From: Spirogloea muscicola
Lineage: Eukaryota; Streptophyta; Zygnematophyceae; Spirogloeales; Spirogloeaceae
Length of the DNA stretch: 38,989 nucleotides
Reading direction: 5' to 3'
NCBI GenBank assembly: GCA_009602725.1
Contig: WELB01000059.1
Span: forward strand, 416,716 to 455,704
Shown: piece after piece, positions 18,830-30,672 of the stretch
How the letters are laid out: each line of letters opens with the position of its first letter
How positions within the stretch are numbered: position 1 is the first letter of the stretch
Position numbers and translations under genes: made by a program
Notes under the pieces: model-generated
What the model was told of the DNA's origin: nothing
The model's database searches: none
What the model saw: the letters and a program-made list of their open reading frames with translations, nothing else

Positions 18830-21800
18830 TACCTCCCCACTCTGGTGTTCACGTCCTCGGGAACCTCGAGAGAACAACCGACAGACTTTACACCCGACGG
18901 TTGCTGCCTCGACCAAGCCTAGGAGCATTACCAACCTTGGCCAGGTATTCCCTGAGAGCATCCGGACAATTTGCTTATTTGGCCGCAGGATCCCACGTGT
19001 TGTGCTCAGGCCCATACCCGAGCCACTTCACCAGATACTCACGGGTCTTACGCCCTCGAGGCTTGTCCCTATGAGACAAGATCTCTTCCACCTCAAACTC
19101 AAATCATCCTCGATCAGTAGTGGAGGTGGGGGGGGTTGGACACGACCATCCGAAAGGAAGGCCCTCAGCTGAGACACATGGAAGACGTTATGTACCTTCC
19201 AATGCACTGGTGTCTTGAGCTCGTAGGACACCTTGCCCACAAGGCGTACTACTGCAAATGGTCCAACCCACTTGGGCAGCAACTTGCGCGTGCCCACAGC
19301 CCGCAAGGATAAGTGCTCTGTGCAAAGCAGCACTTGTGCACCAACATCGAAGGAGACGTCCTCCCGATTTTGTCAGCATAAGCCTTCTGGCGACTCTGAG
19401 CAATTTCCAATCATTGCCGAGCTCGTCTCTGAGCCTCCAAGAGCGTCCCAGTAAGGGCTACCGCGGCGGGAAACCCGTTCCGGCCTCCCCACCTGAAGTG
19501 GAGCTCGGGGATGCTGACCATAGTTGAGGAAGAATGGAGTCTCCTTTGTGGACGCATGATAGGCATTGTTCACAAAATATTCAGCCGGAGCCAAATACTC
19601 ATCCTAGTCAGTCTGGCTGGGGTTGACGAAGTGCCTCAACATGTCCTCGAGAACTCGATTCATGCGCTCAGTTTGACCATAAGTTTGTGGGTGAAAGGCT
19701 GTGGACCTGGCTTGTTTCGTGCCAAGAATCTTGCAAACTTCTGTCCAGAAGTGACCTGTAAAGCGAGGCTCGCGGTCCGAGACCATCCTCTCAGGTACGC
19801 CATGCAATTTCCACAACTTATCCACAAAGATGCCAGCGAATTCGTTTGCAGAAACCCGCGTAGCTGTGGGAGCAAAATGCACCATTTTACTCAAGCGATC
19901 CACAAAGACAACAATGGCATCATAGCCATTCCGCGTCTTAGGCGATTGTGTGCTGAAATACACACTTACATCAGACCAATTCCGCTCCGGAATCTGCAAG
20001 GGCTGGAGTAAACCGGCAGGTTTGCCAGAGATTGCCTTACTACGCTGGCATGTGGCACAACTGACCACAAAAGCGCGCACCTGGGCTGAAAGCCCGGCCA
20101 CCAAAAGAGGCATCGCGCAGCCTTTTGGGTTTTGCTCACGCCCAGATGACCACTGTAAGGCGGATCATGCAGCTCCTGCATTATGGCAGTGCGCAAGGCA
20201 TTGCAGGCGGGACCACAATAGCGTCACCTTGCCACCAAAAGCCTTTGTCATCGGTGAGGGTACTCACGTTGGCAGCCGCAGCAAACCACGGGTCGGTGCC
20301 ATACCCTTGACGGATACGGACATAGAGCTCAGAGAGGTCTGCCGTGGGTAGCTCAGAAGCTTGACGAGTCGGACGCAATCCAGCAGCCCGCACTCCAGAA
20401 GCATTCAAGGTGGCCAACGCAGCAGCGCCGTGAATATTGCGACTCACAAAGTCCGCAACATTAAGACGGCCAGGGCGATAAACCCATTGGAAGTCGAATT
20501 GTGCAACGCACTCCGACCATCGAGCTTGACGCCGAGTAAAATGCTGTTGTGTGTGGAAATATGTCAACGGGCAATGATCCGTGACAACCGTAAATGCCAC
20601 ACCTTCCAGGTAGCAACGCAAGACACGTAAGGCGTGCACCACAGCCAGCAATTCCTGCTCGCCCCTAGTGTAATTTCGCTCTGCAGGGATGAGCAGGCGA
20701 CTCTCAAACGCTAACGGGTGACCCTCTTGCAAGAGCACGGCTCCAATGCAGGTCAAAGAGGCATCGCAGACAAGCTCATATGGCACGCCTTCCCGAGGAA
20801 AGGCCAGCACAGGCGGAGACGTCAGCGCGTGCTGGATTCCCTCAAATGCACTCTGGCACTCGGACGACCATTCCCAAGGGACGTCCTTACAAGTCAACTT
20901 CGTAAGAGGAAGTGCCAAGTTCCCATAGCCTTGTAGGAACTTCCGAAGTAATTTGCAAAGCCCAAAAAGGAGCGCAATGCAGGGACCGTCTTTGGCACAG
21001 GCCAATCCCGTACGACCGAAGTCTTTTTGGGATCAACACGTATTCCGTCCTTGCCCACGACATGCCCGAGGTATGTCAATTCTGGCTGGTTAATGCGCAC
21101 TTGGACCGCTTTGCGTACACAAGTGATTGTCTCGCAGCAGCTGCAGCACTTAGCGCAGGTGCGTCGCGTGATCCTCAGGTGTTTTGCTGAAGTCGAGGAT
21201 ATCGTCCAAGTAAACCAGCACAAAATGGCAGAGCAGGGGGCCAAAGACCCTCGACATCACCGCCTGGAGTGTCGCTGGGGCATTGGTTAAACCAAAGCTC
21301 AGCACTTTGAATTGAAAATGTCCAAGCGGCGTCCGAAACGCGGACTTCGGAACATCTGCAGGCGTGATTCGAATTTGATGATACCCACTTGCCAGGTCCA
21401 GGGAGCTAAACACCGTAGCCCCTGCGCGCCAATCGAACAGATCATCTATTCGAGGCAGTGGATATCGATTCTTGATTGTTATTCAAAAGCCCGATAATTG
21501 ATGAACATCCGTAGAGTCCCATCCTTCTCTTTGACAAAGAGAATGGGTGCCCCGTATGGCGACTGAGAGGGCTCAATGTAGCCCTTCGCCAGCAGGTCCT
21601 CGACCTGGGATTGCATCTCTCGAAATTCGAGAGGGCTAAGCCGGTACATGGGACGGTAAGGCGGTTGAGCGCCTGGCTCCAATGTAATTGTGTGAGCCAC
21701 ACCTCGGTGAGGAGGGAGACCGTCCGGAAGAGAGTTGGGAAACACGTCCGCAAACTCATTCAGCAGCTTTTCAAGAATTCCGCCATGTGAATCCGCAGCA

Positions 21801-23295
21801 TTCACAAACAAGTCAGGCTTGGACTCGTCATCATTGAACGCCACCATCACAAGAAATGCCATCTCGACAGTATTGCTGTGAATCAGCCGCTTCATCTGCA
21901 TGACGGACAGCAGAATGGGAGCCCCTGCCGCCAGCGGCGGTGCACTGGGAAGCGGCTTGCATAGGACAAGGCGCCGTGCGCCACGTTGTACCGTGCAAGG
22001 TCGGCGTTCATAGTCAAGGCATGCTGATGTGGCACGAAGCCAGTCATCTCCCAATATGACATCAAAGGCGATGGACAACGCGATTGCGTAGCAAAGCACC
22101 TCATTATATTGCTGAATCCGAATTGAAATTGAGCACAAACCCAGCACATTGGTGGGGTGGCCATCGGTCAATGTCACTCTAGATAGACCGTCTGCTTGCA
22201 AATGCAAGCCAGCGGAGCACACCAAATCCCTACTCACGAAAGACACTGAGGCCCCTGAGTCTACGAGGAACCTAGCTGGTGCCGAAGCAACCAGCCCCTC
22301 AAACAGCATAGTATGTCCACCATGGACGCTGCCAAAGGAATGAGGTTGAGCGACGTAGACCCGGACCGAGGTCGGGTAAGGCCTATGCTCATAAGCATCG
22401 ACGCTACGCCTGAGGAGCGTGTGACCTGCTTTGTGCGAGCACAGCAGGTCCATCCCCAGCGGAGCTCGATTAGGTACGCCGCGCCTCTGCGGCACAATGA
22501 AGAACAGCATTTCTTCAGCCTCACGGCGCTCAGGCCAGCTCAAGTAGACATCAGCAGTCATTTGCAAAGCATTGTGGGCAACCCACACAAATAGAGGCCC
22601 TTTGGCCTCCAGGCCTCGCAATAAAGCAGATATGGAGCGCACAACCGGCACGGTTGGCGGGCAAGCAATGCCAGCAAGATCAAACAGCTCAAGTGCGTCT
22701 GGCTGGATGATGTGGCTCTCAGAGGCCAAGGTCAGGCACCCACGCTTCCCTTTGAAGCCGCCCTTGTCCCGGCCCATCGGGCGCTGTGGACGTGGCCCCG
22801 CAGATGCCGCCGTGCAGTCCCTGGACATGTGGCCCAGCTCCCCGCACTCGAAGCATCCAGCTCCCTCCGCGTGCGGCTTGGGAAAACCGCCTTGTGGACG
22901 CGCGTTCGAACCTTGGCGTGGTTGGAACCGCTTGTTGCGTCGGTCTGCATCAGGACCTCCTGCCTGCAGCAGGGGCCGCTTGCTCGGACCTGCAAGATTG
23001 ACCGTGCCGAGCACCTTGCGGGCGTGCTCCACAATCATTGTGAAGTCAGTGAGCTGCTTCGCCGTTGCGGAATCCACCGCGACGGCGTCACGACAACGCT
23101 TGGGCAGTCCAGCCTTAAAGCGTTGGCATTGCTCAATCGGCCGCATGGGCTCGGTGTGGAGCTTGGAGAGCAGAAGCCGGAAGGTCCGCAGAAAAGCCTC
23201 AAAGGCCTCCTTGCCTTCACCCTCCATGTGGAGAGCATCGAGGTCGTCACGGGCACGCAGCTCCTCGTGAGGGTCCCCATATGTGGCCAAGAGGC

Positions 23296-23635
23296 CCTTG
23301 TCCCGGCCCATCGGGCGCTGTGGACGTGGCCCAGCGGATGCCGCCGTGCACTCCCTGATCAAACAGCTCAAGTGCGTCTGGCTGAATGATGTGGCGCCCA
23401 GAGGCGAGGGCTAGGCTGTCACGCTCCCCTTGAAGCTGCCCTTGTCCCGGCCCATCGGGCGCTGTGGACATGGCCCAGCGGATGCCGCCGTGCACTCCCT
23501 GATCAAACAGCTCAAGTGCGTCTGGCTGAATGATGTGGCGCCCAGAGGCGAGGGCTAGGCACTCACGCTTCCCCTTGAAGCTGCCCTTGTCCCGGCCCAT
23601 CGGGCGCTGTGGACGTGGCCCAGCGGATGCCGCCG
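23296..23635 (-). repeat. Tandem repeat in gag, 144-145 bp unit, about 2.3 copies
   Basis: TCCCGGCCCATCGGGCGCTG recurs at 23301, 23445 and 23590, with the full intervening sequence conserved. The unit derives from the gag/linker segment just downstream of the zinc knuckle (present once more at about 22690-22820). On the minus strand it encodes PRPQRPMGRDKG...HIIQPDALELFD. The spacing of 144 then 145 shifts the frame between copies. Confidence 0.9.
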
Positions 23636-24012
23636 TAGGTGAGCCCTGGCCAGGCCATGCTCAGGGGGTCCGTGGTTCTGGCGCCCAAGGTGCAATATGG
23701 CATCCACCTCTTGCATGCGCCTCTCTGTGGCGCGCAGCCGGACGAGGAGGGTGCGCAGCTCCGAGCAAAGCCTTGCATGGAGACGGTGTTGGGCTGGGTC
23801 CGTTGTAGGCGCTGCTGCTGCAAGGTCCTGCATGAGGAGGAGCGATTCGCCTCCCCAGCCTCACCAGCCCCCACCTCCCCAGCCGACAAGCCTTCGGCTC
23901 CCAGCTCGGCATACCCTCCCAGGGCTTGCCCCGCAGCGGCCACTGGATCCACAGTATCTGGCCCCGCCACGGCCGTCGTGTCCACAGCCGACCGTCCTGG
24001 AGCAGGCGCCGT

Positions 24013-24180
24013 ATCCACGACAGTCTGCTCCGCGGTAGCCGCTGCTTCCGCAGCGGTCCGCTCCGCGGCAGCCGCTGCCTCCGCAGCGGTCCGCGCCGCG
24101 GCAGCCGCTGCATCTGCAGCGGTCCGCGCCTCCGCAGCCGCTGCCTCCGCAGCGGACCGCGCTGCCGTCCGCGCTGCCGT
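24013..24180 (-). repeat. 33-bp minisatellite in the gag N-terminus
   Basis: Units coding RTAAEAAAAAE-like peptides repeat about five times on the minus strand. The result is a strongly Ala-rich, probably helical stretch. Such runs expand easily by slippage. Confidence 0.8.
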
Positions 24181-24694
24181 CCGTGGCCGGGCAGATCTTG
24201 CGCTAGAATGCGTGGGCGAAGTCATCTTGGCTGAGGGACACTGACGGATCAATACAGCTCCGACAGTCAGCAGAGCCCACACGCCACACTGCAACACAAG
24301 GTGCGCGAGACTGCCGCAGCAGCGAGCGAGCAAGCAAGGCAGCGCGCAACTCCACAGCAGGCAGGCAGACAGTCGCGATGTGACCAAGACTGATGCTTAC
24401 AAGCAATGCTGGTCACACGACTGATCTCACCACACAAAGACTGCAAGCTCAAGCTTCACCTCGGGAGCAGCGAACGCAGCAAGTGGCCTCAAGGATCAGT
24501 CTGCAATCTGGCGTTGGTCGCCGGCTCACAGCGCAAGGATGACGCAGCACCCGGCGCTTCTGCGGAGCCGTCCCACGGACCAACGTCTGGCAAGCACTTC
24601 AACTTTGACAGAAAAAAGTCAGGCCAGAATATCAAGGAGATCCTTGCATCATCAGCGAGCACCAGAAGTCACAAGCACGATAGATGCAAGACCG

Positions 24695-24708
24695 CCTCTG
24701 ATACCAAT
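24695..24708 (-). other. Primer-binding site of element A1
   Basis: On the minus strand, ATTGGTATCAGAGG follows directly after the 5' LTR end at 24709. It is the initiator Met tRNA type. Confidence 0.85.
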
Positions 24709-25280
24709 TGTAGTGAATCTCGCCCTGAACACGCAGTTAGAGGGAGAGAGTCCTTATTGCGTTCGAACATAGTGGGTTTAGGAGCCAACCCACTACACCA
24801 AGAAGCACTAGCGCAATGCGCAGCGGAAGACAGGCCCTGTGGCGCCGCCGTCCGGCGGCGACTCCACCTCCTGGGCGCAGACCAGCGACTGGCCCTTGAC
24901 GGGCGCAGCCACGGGCGGCCCGCAGCAGGCCCGCGGCAGTGCGGCGGCTGCTGCGGCGGCGAGCAGCGGCAAGGCTGCTCCTGGGACTTCACTGGCTCCA
25001 ACTGATTGATGAGCCTCAGCCCCTGAGGCTCCTTAGTGCTTCCCCGTGCCACCCCCCCTCCAGGGGCGTGAGCAGGTTCGCCCCAAGGCCCGCCTTGCGG
25101 CAGGCCAAAGGTCCACCCTTGAAAGGGCGGACCTTGGCGAAGGGTAATTCGGGACGGGCGGGGCCCGCACCCGGGCGGGCCACTTCCCGGCCAGCCAGCT
25201 GGCGGGTCACCTGGCCCAAATAGTCGGTCATGTAATGCCAACAGAGCCATGTGGCTTAACCAGACAGCTGTTTCACTACA
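24709..25280 (-). repeat. 5' LTR of A1 (572 bp)
   Basis: The plus strand reads TGTAGTG at the left and CACTACA at the right, a 7-base terminal inverted repeat. It is followed on the right, without spacer, by gag codons of element A2. Confidence 0.88.
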
Positions 25281-28200
25281 GGCTCACTCCAATGCTGATG
25301 GAGCATGCTCGGGAGCTGCTCAGCACGCCGGACATTGGGCGTGGCAAACGTCCCCTGCTGGAGGCAGGGGGATCTGCAGAGGCAAAACGGGGCAGGAAGA
25401 GGGTCAACCCTAAGGAGGGCTCTAACGCTCGTTCCCATGGCGGTTTTCAACCAGGCGCGACAGGTGCTGGCCCGCGAATGGAAGGAGGTGGTGGCTGCTA
25501 TGGCTGCGGCGCCAAGGGCCACCTGCTCAGGGACTGCCTGGTGGCAGGTCCATCTCCATCGAGGCCACGTCCTCAGCGCCCGATGGGCCGGGACAAGGGC
25601 AGCTTCAAGGGGAAGCCTGAGTGCCTGACCTTTGCCTCTGAGAGCCACATCATTCAGCCAGACGCACTTGAGCTGTTTGATCTTGCTGGCATTGCTTGCC
25701 CGCCAACCGTGCCGGTTGTGCGCTCCATATTTGCTTTATTGCAAGGCCTGGAGGCCGGAGGGGCTCTATTTGTGTGGGTTGCCCACAATGCTTTGCAAAT
25801 GGCTGCTGATGTTTACTTGAGCTGGCCTGAGAGCCGTGAGGCTGAAGAAATGCTGTTCTTCATTGTGCCGCAGAGGCGTGGCGTGCCTAGTCGATCTCCG
25901 CTGGGGATGGACCTGTTATGCTCGCACGAGGCGGGCCACAGGCTCCTTAGGCGCAGCGTCGAAGGCTCTCAGCATAGACCTTACCCGACATCGGTCCGGG
26001 TCTACGTCGCTCGCACCCCATTCCTTGGCAGTGTCCATGGGGACACCATGCTATTCGAGGGGCTGGTTGCTGCGGCACCAGCTAGGATCCTCGTAGACTC
26101 AGGGGCCTCAGTGTCCTTCGTGAGCAGGGATTTGGTGTGCTCCGCTGGCTTGCATTTGCAAGCAGACGGTCTATCTAGAGTGACATTGGCCGATGCCCAC
26201 CCTACCAATGTGCTGGGTTTGTGCTCAATTCCAATTTGCATTCAGCAATATAAAGCCGAGGTGCTTTGCTACGCAATTGCGTTGTCCGTCGCTTTTGATG
26301 TCATATTGGGAGATGACTTGCTTCGTGCTACATCAGCATGCCTTGACTATGAACGCCGAACTTGCACGGTACAACGTGGCGCACGGCGCCTTGTCCTATG
26401 CAAGCCGCTTCCCTGTGCACCGCCGCTGGCGGCAGGGGCTCCCATTCTGTTGTCTGTCATGCAGATGAAGCGGCTGATTCACAAGAACACTGTCGAGATG
26501 GCATTTCTTGTGATGGTGGCGTTCAATGATGACGAGTCCAAGCCTGACTTGTGTGTGAATGCTGCGGATTCACATGGCGGAACTCTTATTAAGCTGCTGG
26601 ATGAGTTTGCGGACGTGTCTCCCACTTTCTTCCGGACGGTCTCCCTCCTCACCGAGGTGTGGCTCACACGATTCCATTGGAGCCAGGCGCTCAACCGCCT
26701 TACCGTCCCATGTACCGGCTTAGCCCTCTCGAATTTTGAGAGATGCAATCCCAGGTCGCGGACCTGCTGGCGAAGGACTACATTGAGGGCTTAGCCCTCT
26801 CAGTCGCCATACGGAGCACCCATTCTCTTTGTCAAAAAGAAGGATGGCACTCTATGGATGTGCATCGATTATCGGGCTCTGAATAAGCTTACAATCAAGA
26901 ATCGATATCCATTGCCTTAAATAGATGATCTGTTCGATTGGCTCGCAGGGGCTACGGTGTTTAGCTCCCTGGACATGGCAGGTGGGTATCATCAAATTCT
27001 AATCACGCCTGCAGATGTTCCGAAGTCAGCGTTTCGGACGCCGCTTGGACATTTTCAGTTCAAAGTGCTGAGCTTTGTTTAACCAATGCACCAGCGACTT
27101 TCCAGGCGGTGATGTCGAGGGTCTTTGGCCCCCTGCTCTACCATTTTGTGCTGGTTTACTTGAACAATATCCTCGTGTTCAGCAAAACACCTGAGGATCA
27201 CGCGACGCACCTGCGCCAAGTGCTGCAGCTGCTGCGTGATAATCACTTGTACGCAAAGCGGTCCAAGTGCGCATTTAACCAGCCAGTATTGACATACCTC
27301 GGGCATGTCGTAGGCAAGGACGGAATGCGTGTTGATCCCAAAAAGACTTCGGTCGTACGGGATTGGCCTGTGCCAAAGACGGTCCCTGCATTGCGCTCTT
27401 TTTTGGGCTTTGCACACTACTTTCGAAAGTTCCTACAAGGCTACGGGAACTTGGCACTTCCTCTTACGAAGTTGACTCGTAAGGACGTCCCTTGGGAATG
27501 GTCGTCCGGATGCCAGAGTGCATTTGAGACAATCCAGCAGGCGCTAACGTCTCCGCCTGTGCTGGCCTTTCCTCGTGAAGGCGTGCCATATCAGCTTGTC
27601 TGCGATGCCTCTTTGACCGGCATTGGTGCCGTGCTCTTGCAAGAGGGTCACCCGTTAGCGTTTGAGAGTCGCCTGCTGATACCTGCAGAGCGAAATTACA
27701 CTACTTGCGAGCAGGAATCGCTGGCTGTGGTGCACGCCTTACGTGTCTGGCGTTGCTACCTGGAAGGTGTGGCATTTGCGGTTGTCACGGATCATTGCCC
27801 GTTGACATATTTCCATTTTTCGGCGTCAAGCTCGATGGTCGGAGTGCATTGCACAATTCGACTTCCAATGGGTTTATCGCCCTGGCCGTCTTAATGTTGC
27901 GGACCCTGTGAGTCGCAATATTCACGGCGCTGCTGCGTTGGCCACCTTGAATGCTTCTGGAGTGCGGGCTGCTGGATTGCGTCCGACTCGTCAAGCTTCT
28001 GAGCTACCCACGGCAGACCTCTCTGAGCTCTATGTCCGTATCCGTCAAGGGTATGGCACCGACCCGTGGTTTGCTGCGGCTGCCAACGTGAGTACCCTCA
28101 CCGATGACAAAGGCTTTTGGTGGCAAGGTGACGCTATTGTGGTCCCGACTGCAATGCCTTGCGCACTGCCATAATGCAGGAGCTGCATGATCCTCCTTAC

Positions 28201-29468
28201 AGTGGTCATCTGGGCGTGAGCAAAACCCAAAAGGCTGCGCGATGCCTCTTTTGGTGGCCGGGCTTTCAGCCCAGGTGCGCGCTTTTGTGGTCAGTTGTGC
28301 CACATGCCAGCGTAGTAAGGCAATCTCTGGCAAACCTGCCGGTTTACTTCAGCCCTTGCAGATTCCGGAGCGGAATTGGTCTGATGTAAGTGTGGATTTC
28401 AGCACACAATTGCCTAAGACGCGGAATGGCTATGATGCCATTGTTGTCTTTGTGGATCGCTTGAGTAAAATGGTGCATTTTGCTCCCACAGCTACGCGGG
28501 TTTCTGCAAAGGAATTCGCTGGCATCTGTGTGGATAAGTTGTGGAAATTGCATGGCGTACCTGAGAGGATGGTCTCGGACCGCGAGCCTCGCTTTACAGG
28601 TCACTTCTGGACAGAAGTTTGCAAGATTCTTGGCACGAAACAAGCCAGGTCCACAGCCTTTCACCCACAAACTTATGGTCAAACTGAGCGCATGAATCGA
28701 GTTCTCGAGGACATGTTGAGGCACTTCGTCAACCCCAGCCAGACTGACTGGGATGAGTATTTGGCTCCAGCTGAATATTCTGTGAACAATGCCTATCATG
28801 CGTCCACAAAGGAGACTCCATTCTTCCTCAACTATGGTCAGCATCCCCGAGCTCCACTTCAGGTGGGGAGGCCGGAACGGGTTCCCGCCGCGGTAGCCCT
28901 TGCTGGGACGCTCTTGGAGGCTCAGAGACGAGCTCGGCAATGATTGGAAATTGCTCAGAGTCGCCAGAAGGCTTATGCTGACAAACATCGGAAGGACGTC
29001 TCCTTCGATGTTGGTGCACAAGTGCTGCTTTGCACAGAGCACTTATCCTTGCGGGCTGTGGGCACGCGCAAGTTGCTGCCCAAGTGGGTTGGACCATTTG
29101 CAGTAGTACGCCTTGTGGGCAAGGTGTCCTACGAGCTCAAGACACCAGTGCATTGGAAGGTACATAAGATCTTCCATGTGTCTCAGCTGAGGGCCTTCCT
29201 TTCGGATGGTCGTGTCCAACCGCCCTCACCTCCACTATTGATCGAGGATGATCTTGAGTTTGAGGTTGAAGAGATCTTGTCTCATGGGGACAAGCCTCGA
29301 GGGCGTAAGACCCGTGAGTATCTGGTGAAGTGGCTCGGGTATGGGCCTGAGCACAACACGGGGGAGCCTGCGGCCACTTTAGCAAATTGTCCGGATGCTC
29401 TCAGGGAATACCTGGCCAAGGTTGGTAATGCTCCTAGGCTTGGTCGAGGCAGCAACCGTCGGGTGTAA
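25281..29468 (+). pseudogene. gag-pol polyprotein of element A2
   Basis: The order is knuckle CYGCGAKGHLLRDC (about 25497-25538), protease VDSGAS (about 26095) and VILGDD, RT, RNase H, integrase zinc site CATCQRSK, integrase core (SVDFSTQ with intact first Asp at 28395-28397, VSDREPRF, QTERMN) and chromodomain. It ends at a TAA at 29466-29468. The RT active site reads YLNN instead of YLDD (27157-27168), which removes both metal-binding Asp. Frame breaks lie near 26620, 26780 and 27080, around 27815, before the integrase zinc site (about 28170-28250) and at about 28920. The chromodomain NTWEP reads NTGEP. It is inactive. Confidence 0.88.
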
Positions 29469-29514
29469 AATCTGTCGGTTGTTCTCTCAAGGTTCCCGAG
29501 GACGTGAACACCAG

Positions 29515-29527
29515 CAGTGGGGAGGTA
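29515..29527 (+). other. Polypurine tract of element A2
   Basis: CAGTGGGGAGGTA lies immediately before the 3' LTR, in the position expected for the plus-strand primer. A1 has the equivalent sequence beside its 3' LTR. Confidence 0.7.
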
Positions 29528-30066
29528 TGTAATGAAACAGCCGTCTGGTTAAGCCACATGGCTCTGTTGACATTACATGACCGACTATTTGGGCCAGGTG
29601 ACCCGCCAGCTGCCTGGCCGGGCAAGTGGCCCGCCCGGGGGCGGGCTTCGCCCGTCCCGAAATACCCCTCGCCGGGATCCGCCCGTTCAAGGGAGGATCT
29701 TTGGGCCCGCCGCAAGGCGGGGCCTTGGGGCGAACCTGCTCACACCCCTGAAGGGGGGTTGGCACGGGGGAAAGCACTAAGGAGCCTCAGGGGCTGAGGC
29801 TCATCAATCAGTTCGAGCCCGGGAAGCCTCGGAGCAGCCTTGCCGCTGCTCGCGGCCGCAGCCGCCGCCGCACTGCGCTGCCGGGCCTGCTGCGCCGGCC
29901 TGCGCCCAGGAGGTGGAGTCGCCGTCAAGGCGGCGCCACACGGCCTGTCTTCCGCTGCGCTATGCGCTAGTGCTTCCTTGTGTGGTGGGTTGGCCCCTAA
30001 ACCCCCCATGCTCGAATACAATATGGCCTCTCTCCCTCTACCTGCGTTTTCAGGGCGAGATTCTCT
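29528..30066 (+). repeat. 3' LTR of A2
   Basis: It starts TGTAATGAAACAG and follows the A1 3' LTR closely along its length, including the GAGCCTCAG/CTGAGGCTC palindrome (about 29781-29801). Its last bases are replaced by the GC-rich block that starts at about 30070. Confidence 0.85.
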
Positions 30067-30069
30067 AAC

Positions 30070-30360
30070 CTCCCCCGAGGGTGTGACGAGGGTCGCCCCC
30101 AAGGTCCACCCCTGGAGGGGCGGGCCTGACCAAAGGAACACGAAGCGACGCCCTTTGGGCGGTACAAGGAGACACGGAGCGGCGCCTGTTGGGCGGCACC
30201 AAGGAGGCGCGACGCGGCGCCTTAGGCGGTGCGACGCGGCGCCTCAGGCGGCTCCAAGGAGGCGCAAAGCGGCGCCTCCTGGACGGAGCACGTGCGGTAA
30301 GGAACCCGGGGCCTCGGACCGTACTTAGCTACATACAGTGGAGCAAAGCTACCGGTACCG
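30070..30360 (-). repeat. Inverted copy of the GC-rich LTR block at 13370-13690
   Basis: Read in reverse, it matches the mosaic LTR interior, from GGGTGTGACGAGGG through a GGCGCC minisatellite to CGGACCGTACTTAGCTAC and GGAGCAAAGCTACC. It abuts the damaged end of the A2 LTR. Confidence 0.75.
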
Positions 30361-30439
30361 TTTGGGACTTCCGAACAGTGTCGTACGATCATGTGAGGTG
30401 GTCACCAGCATCGTTGCCACTCTCAATCGGAGGGAACGT

Positions 30440-30672
30440 TATAGAGGCCCCCGTGCGTGATCACCCGGCCAGGCCAGGTCGCTCATGGCGAGGCGCCAGG
30501 GTTGACACCGAGCTAATGAGGCCCCCGTCCGCGACCACCTAGCTAGGCCAGGGTGGACACCGAGCCACCGAGGCCCCCGTGCGTGACCACCTGCCATGCC
30601 AGGTCGGTCACGTGCCAATCAGGTAAGCGTAACCACCTGGATAAAATCTCACAGAAAGTGGGAACGTTACAT
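30440..30672 (-). repeat. Tandem repeats within an LTR-like end
   Basis: GAGGCCCCCGTGCGTGA-like units recur at about 30446, 30519 and 30567, spaced 50-70 bp. The stretch ends GGGAACGTTACA at 30672. Its reverse complement starts TGTAACGTTCCC, the same start as the LTR-like sequence at 38729. It is probably the end of another LTR family in minus orientation. Confidence 0.5.

Larger units (their letters stand above)
18888..24225 (-). pseudogene. gag-pol polyprotein of element A1
   Basis: Order on the minus strand: an Ala/Glu-rich gag start (ATG 24225-24223), a helical segment with MQDLAAAAPTTDPAQ, the knuckle CFECGELGHMSRDC (22855-22814), protease VDSGAS (about 22260) and VILGDDWL. RT follows with YLDD at 21212-21201, then RNase H (CDASLT, VVTDHCPLTYF), the integrase zinc site CATCQRSK and core, and a C-terminal chromodomain (EYLVKWLGYGPEHN). 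Lesions: a frame break after FINYRA (about 21480), frame changes in RT and before CATCQRSK, the first integrase catalytic Asp changed to Tyr (19960-19958), TAG for Trp (19606-19604) and a stop in the chromodomain. The element cannot make a full polyprotein as read. Confidence 0.88.
18291..25280 (-). mobile_element. Chromovirus-type Ty3/gypsy element A1, full length, inactive
   Basis: Read on the minus strand: 5' LTR 25280-24709, primer-binding site 24708-24695, leader, gag (ATG 24225), protease, RT, RNase H, integrase and chromodomain (ending near 18888), a purine-rich tract (GTGGGGAGGTA, about 18841-18830) and 3' LTR 18829-18291. The total length is 6,990 bp. The left flank is CAATC and the right flank GGCTC, so there is no target duplication. 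The two LTRs differ visibly, with indels (539 against 572 bp), so the insertion is old, recombinant, or both. Confidence 0.9.
25281..30066 (+). mobile_element. Chromovirus-type Ty3/gypsy element A2, 5'-truncated
   Basis: It begins inside gag (MLMEHARELL, equivalent to IVEHARKVL of A1) and runs through pol to a 3' LTR. The 5' LTR, leader and gag start are missing. The last few bases of the 3' LTR also appear lost (...GCGAGATTCT, then unrelated DNA). With A1 on the opposite strand it forms an inverted repeat with arms of about 4.2 kb plus LTR. Confidence 0.88.

Noticed and set aside
17823-19172. 449-codon plus-strand open frame
   Set aside because: It runs through a LINE fragment, an entire LTR in antisense and part of the A1 chromodomain antisense. 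It is a GC-driven artefact without a coherent product.
22572-23389. Long plus-strand frames opposite the A1 gag
   Set aside because: The minus strand carries the zinc knuckle and protease in order. The plus frames are antisense shadows.
23296-23635. Possible CRISPR array
   Set aside because: The repeated unit is 144 bp with no unique spacers, and it is coding gag sequence of a eukaryotic retrotransposon.
25235-25283. Apparent gag start of A2 with its ATG in the A1 LTR
   Set aside because: The codons before 25281 belong to the antisense of the A1 LTR. The frame is open there by chance, and A2 has lost its real start.
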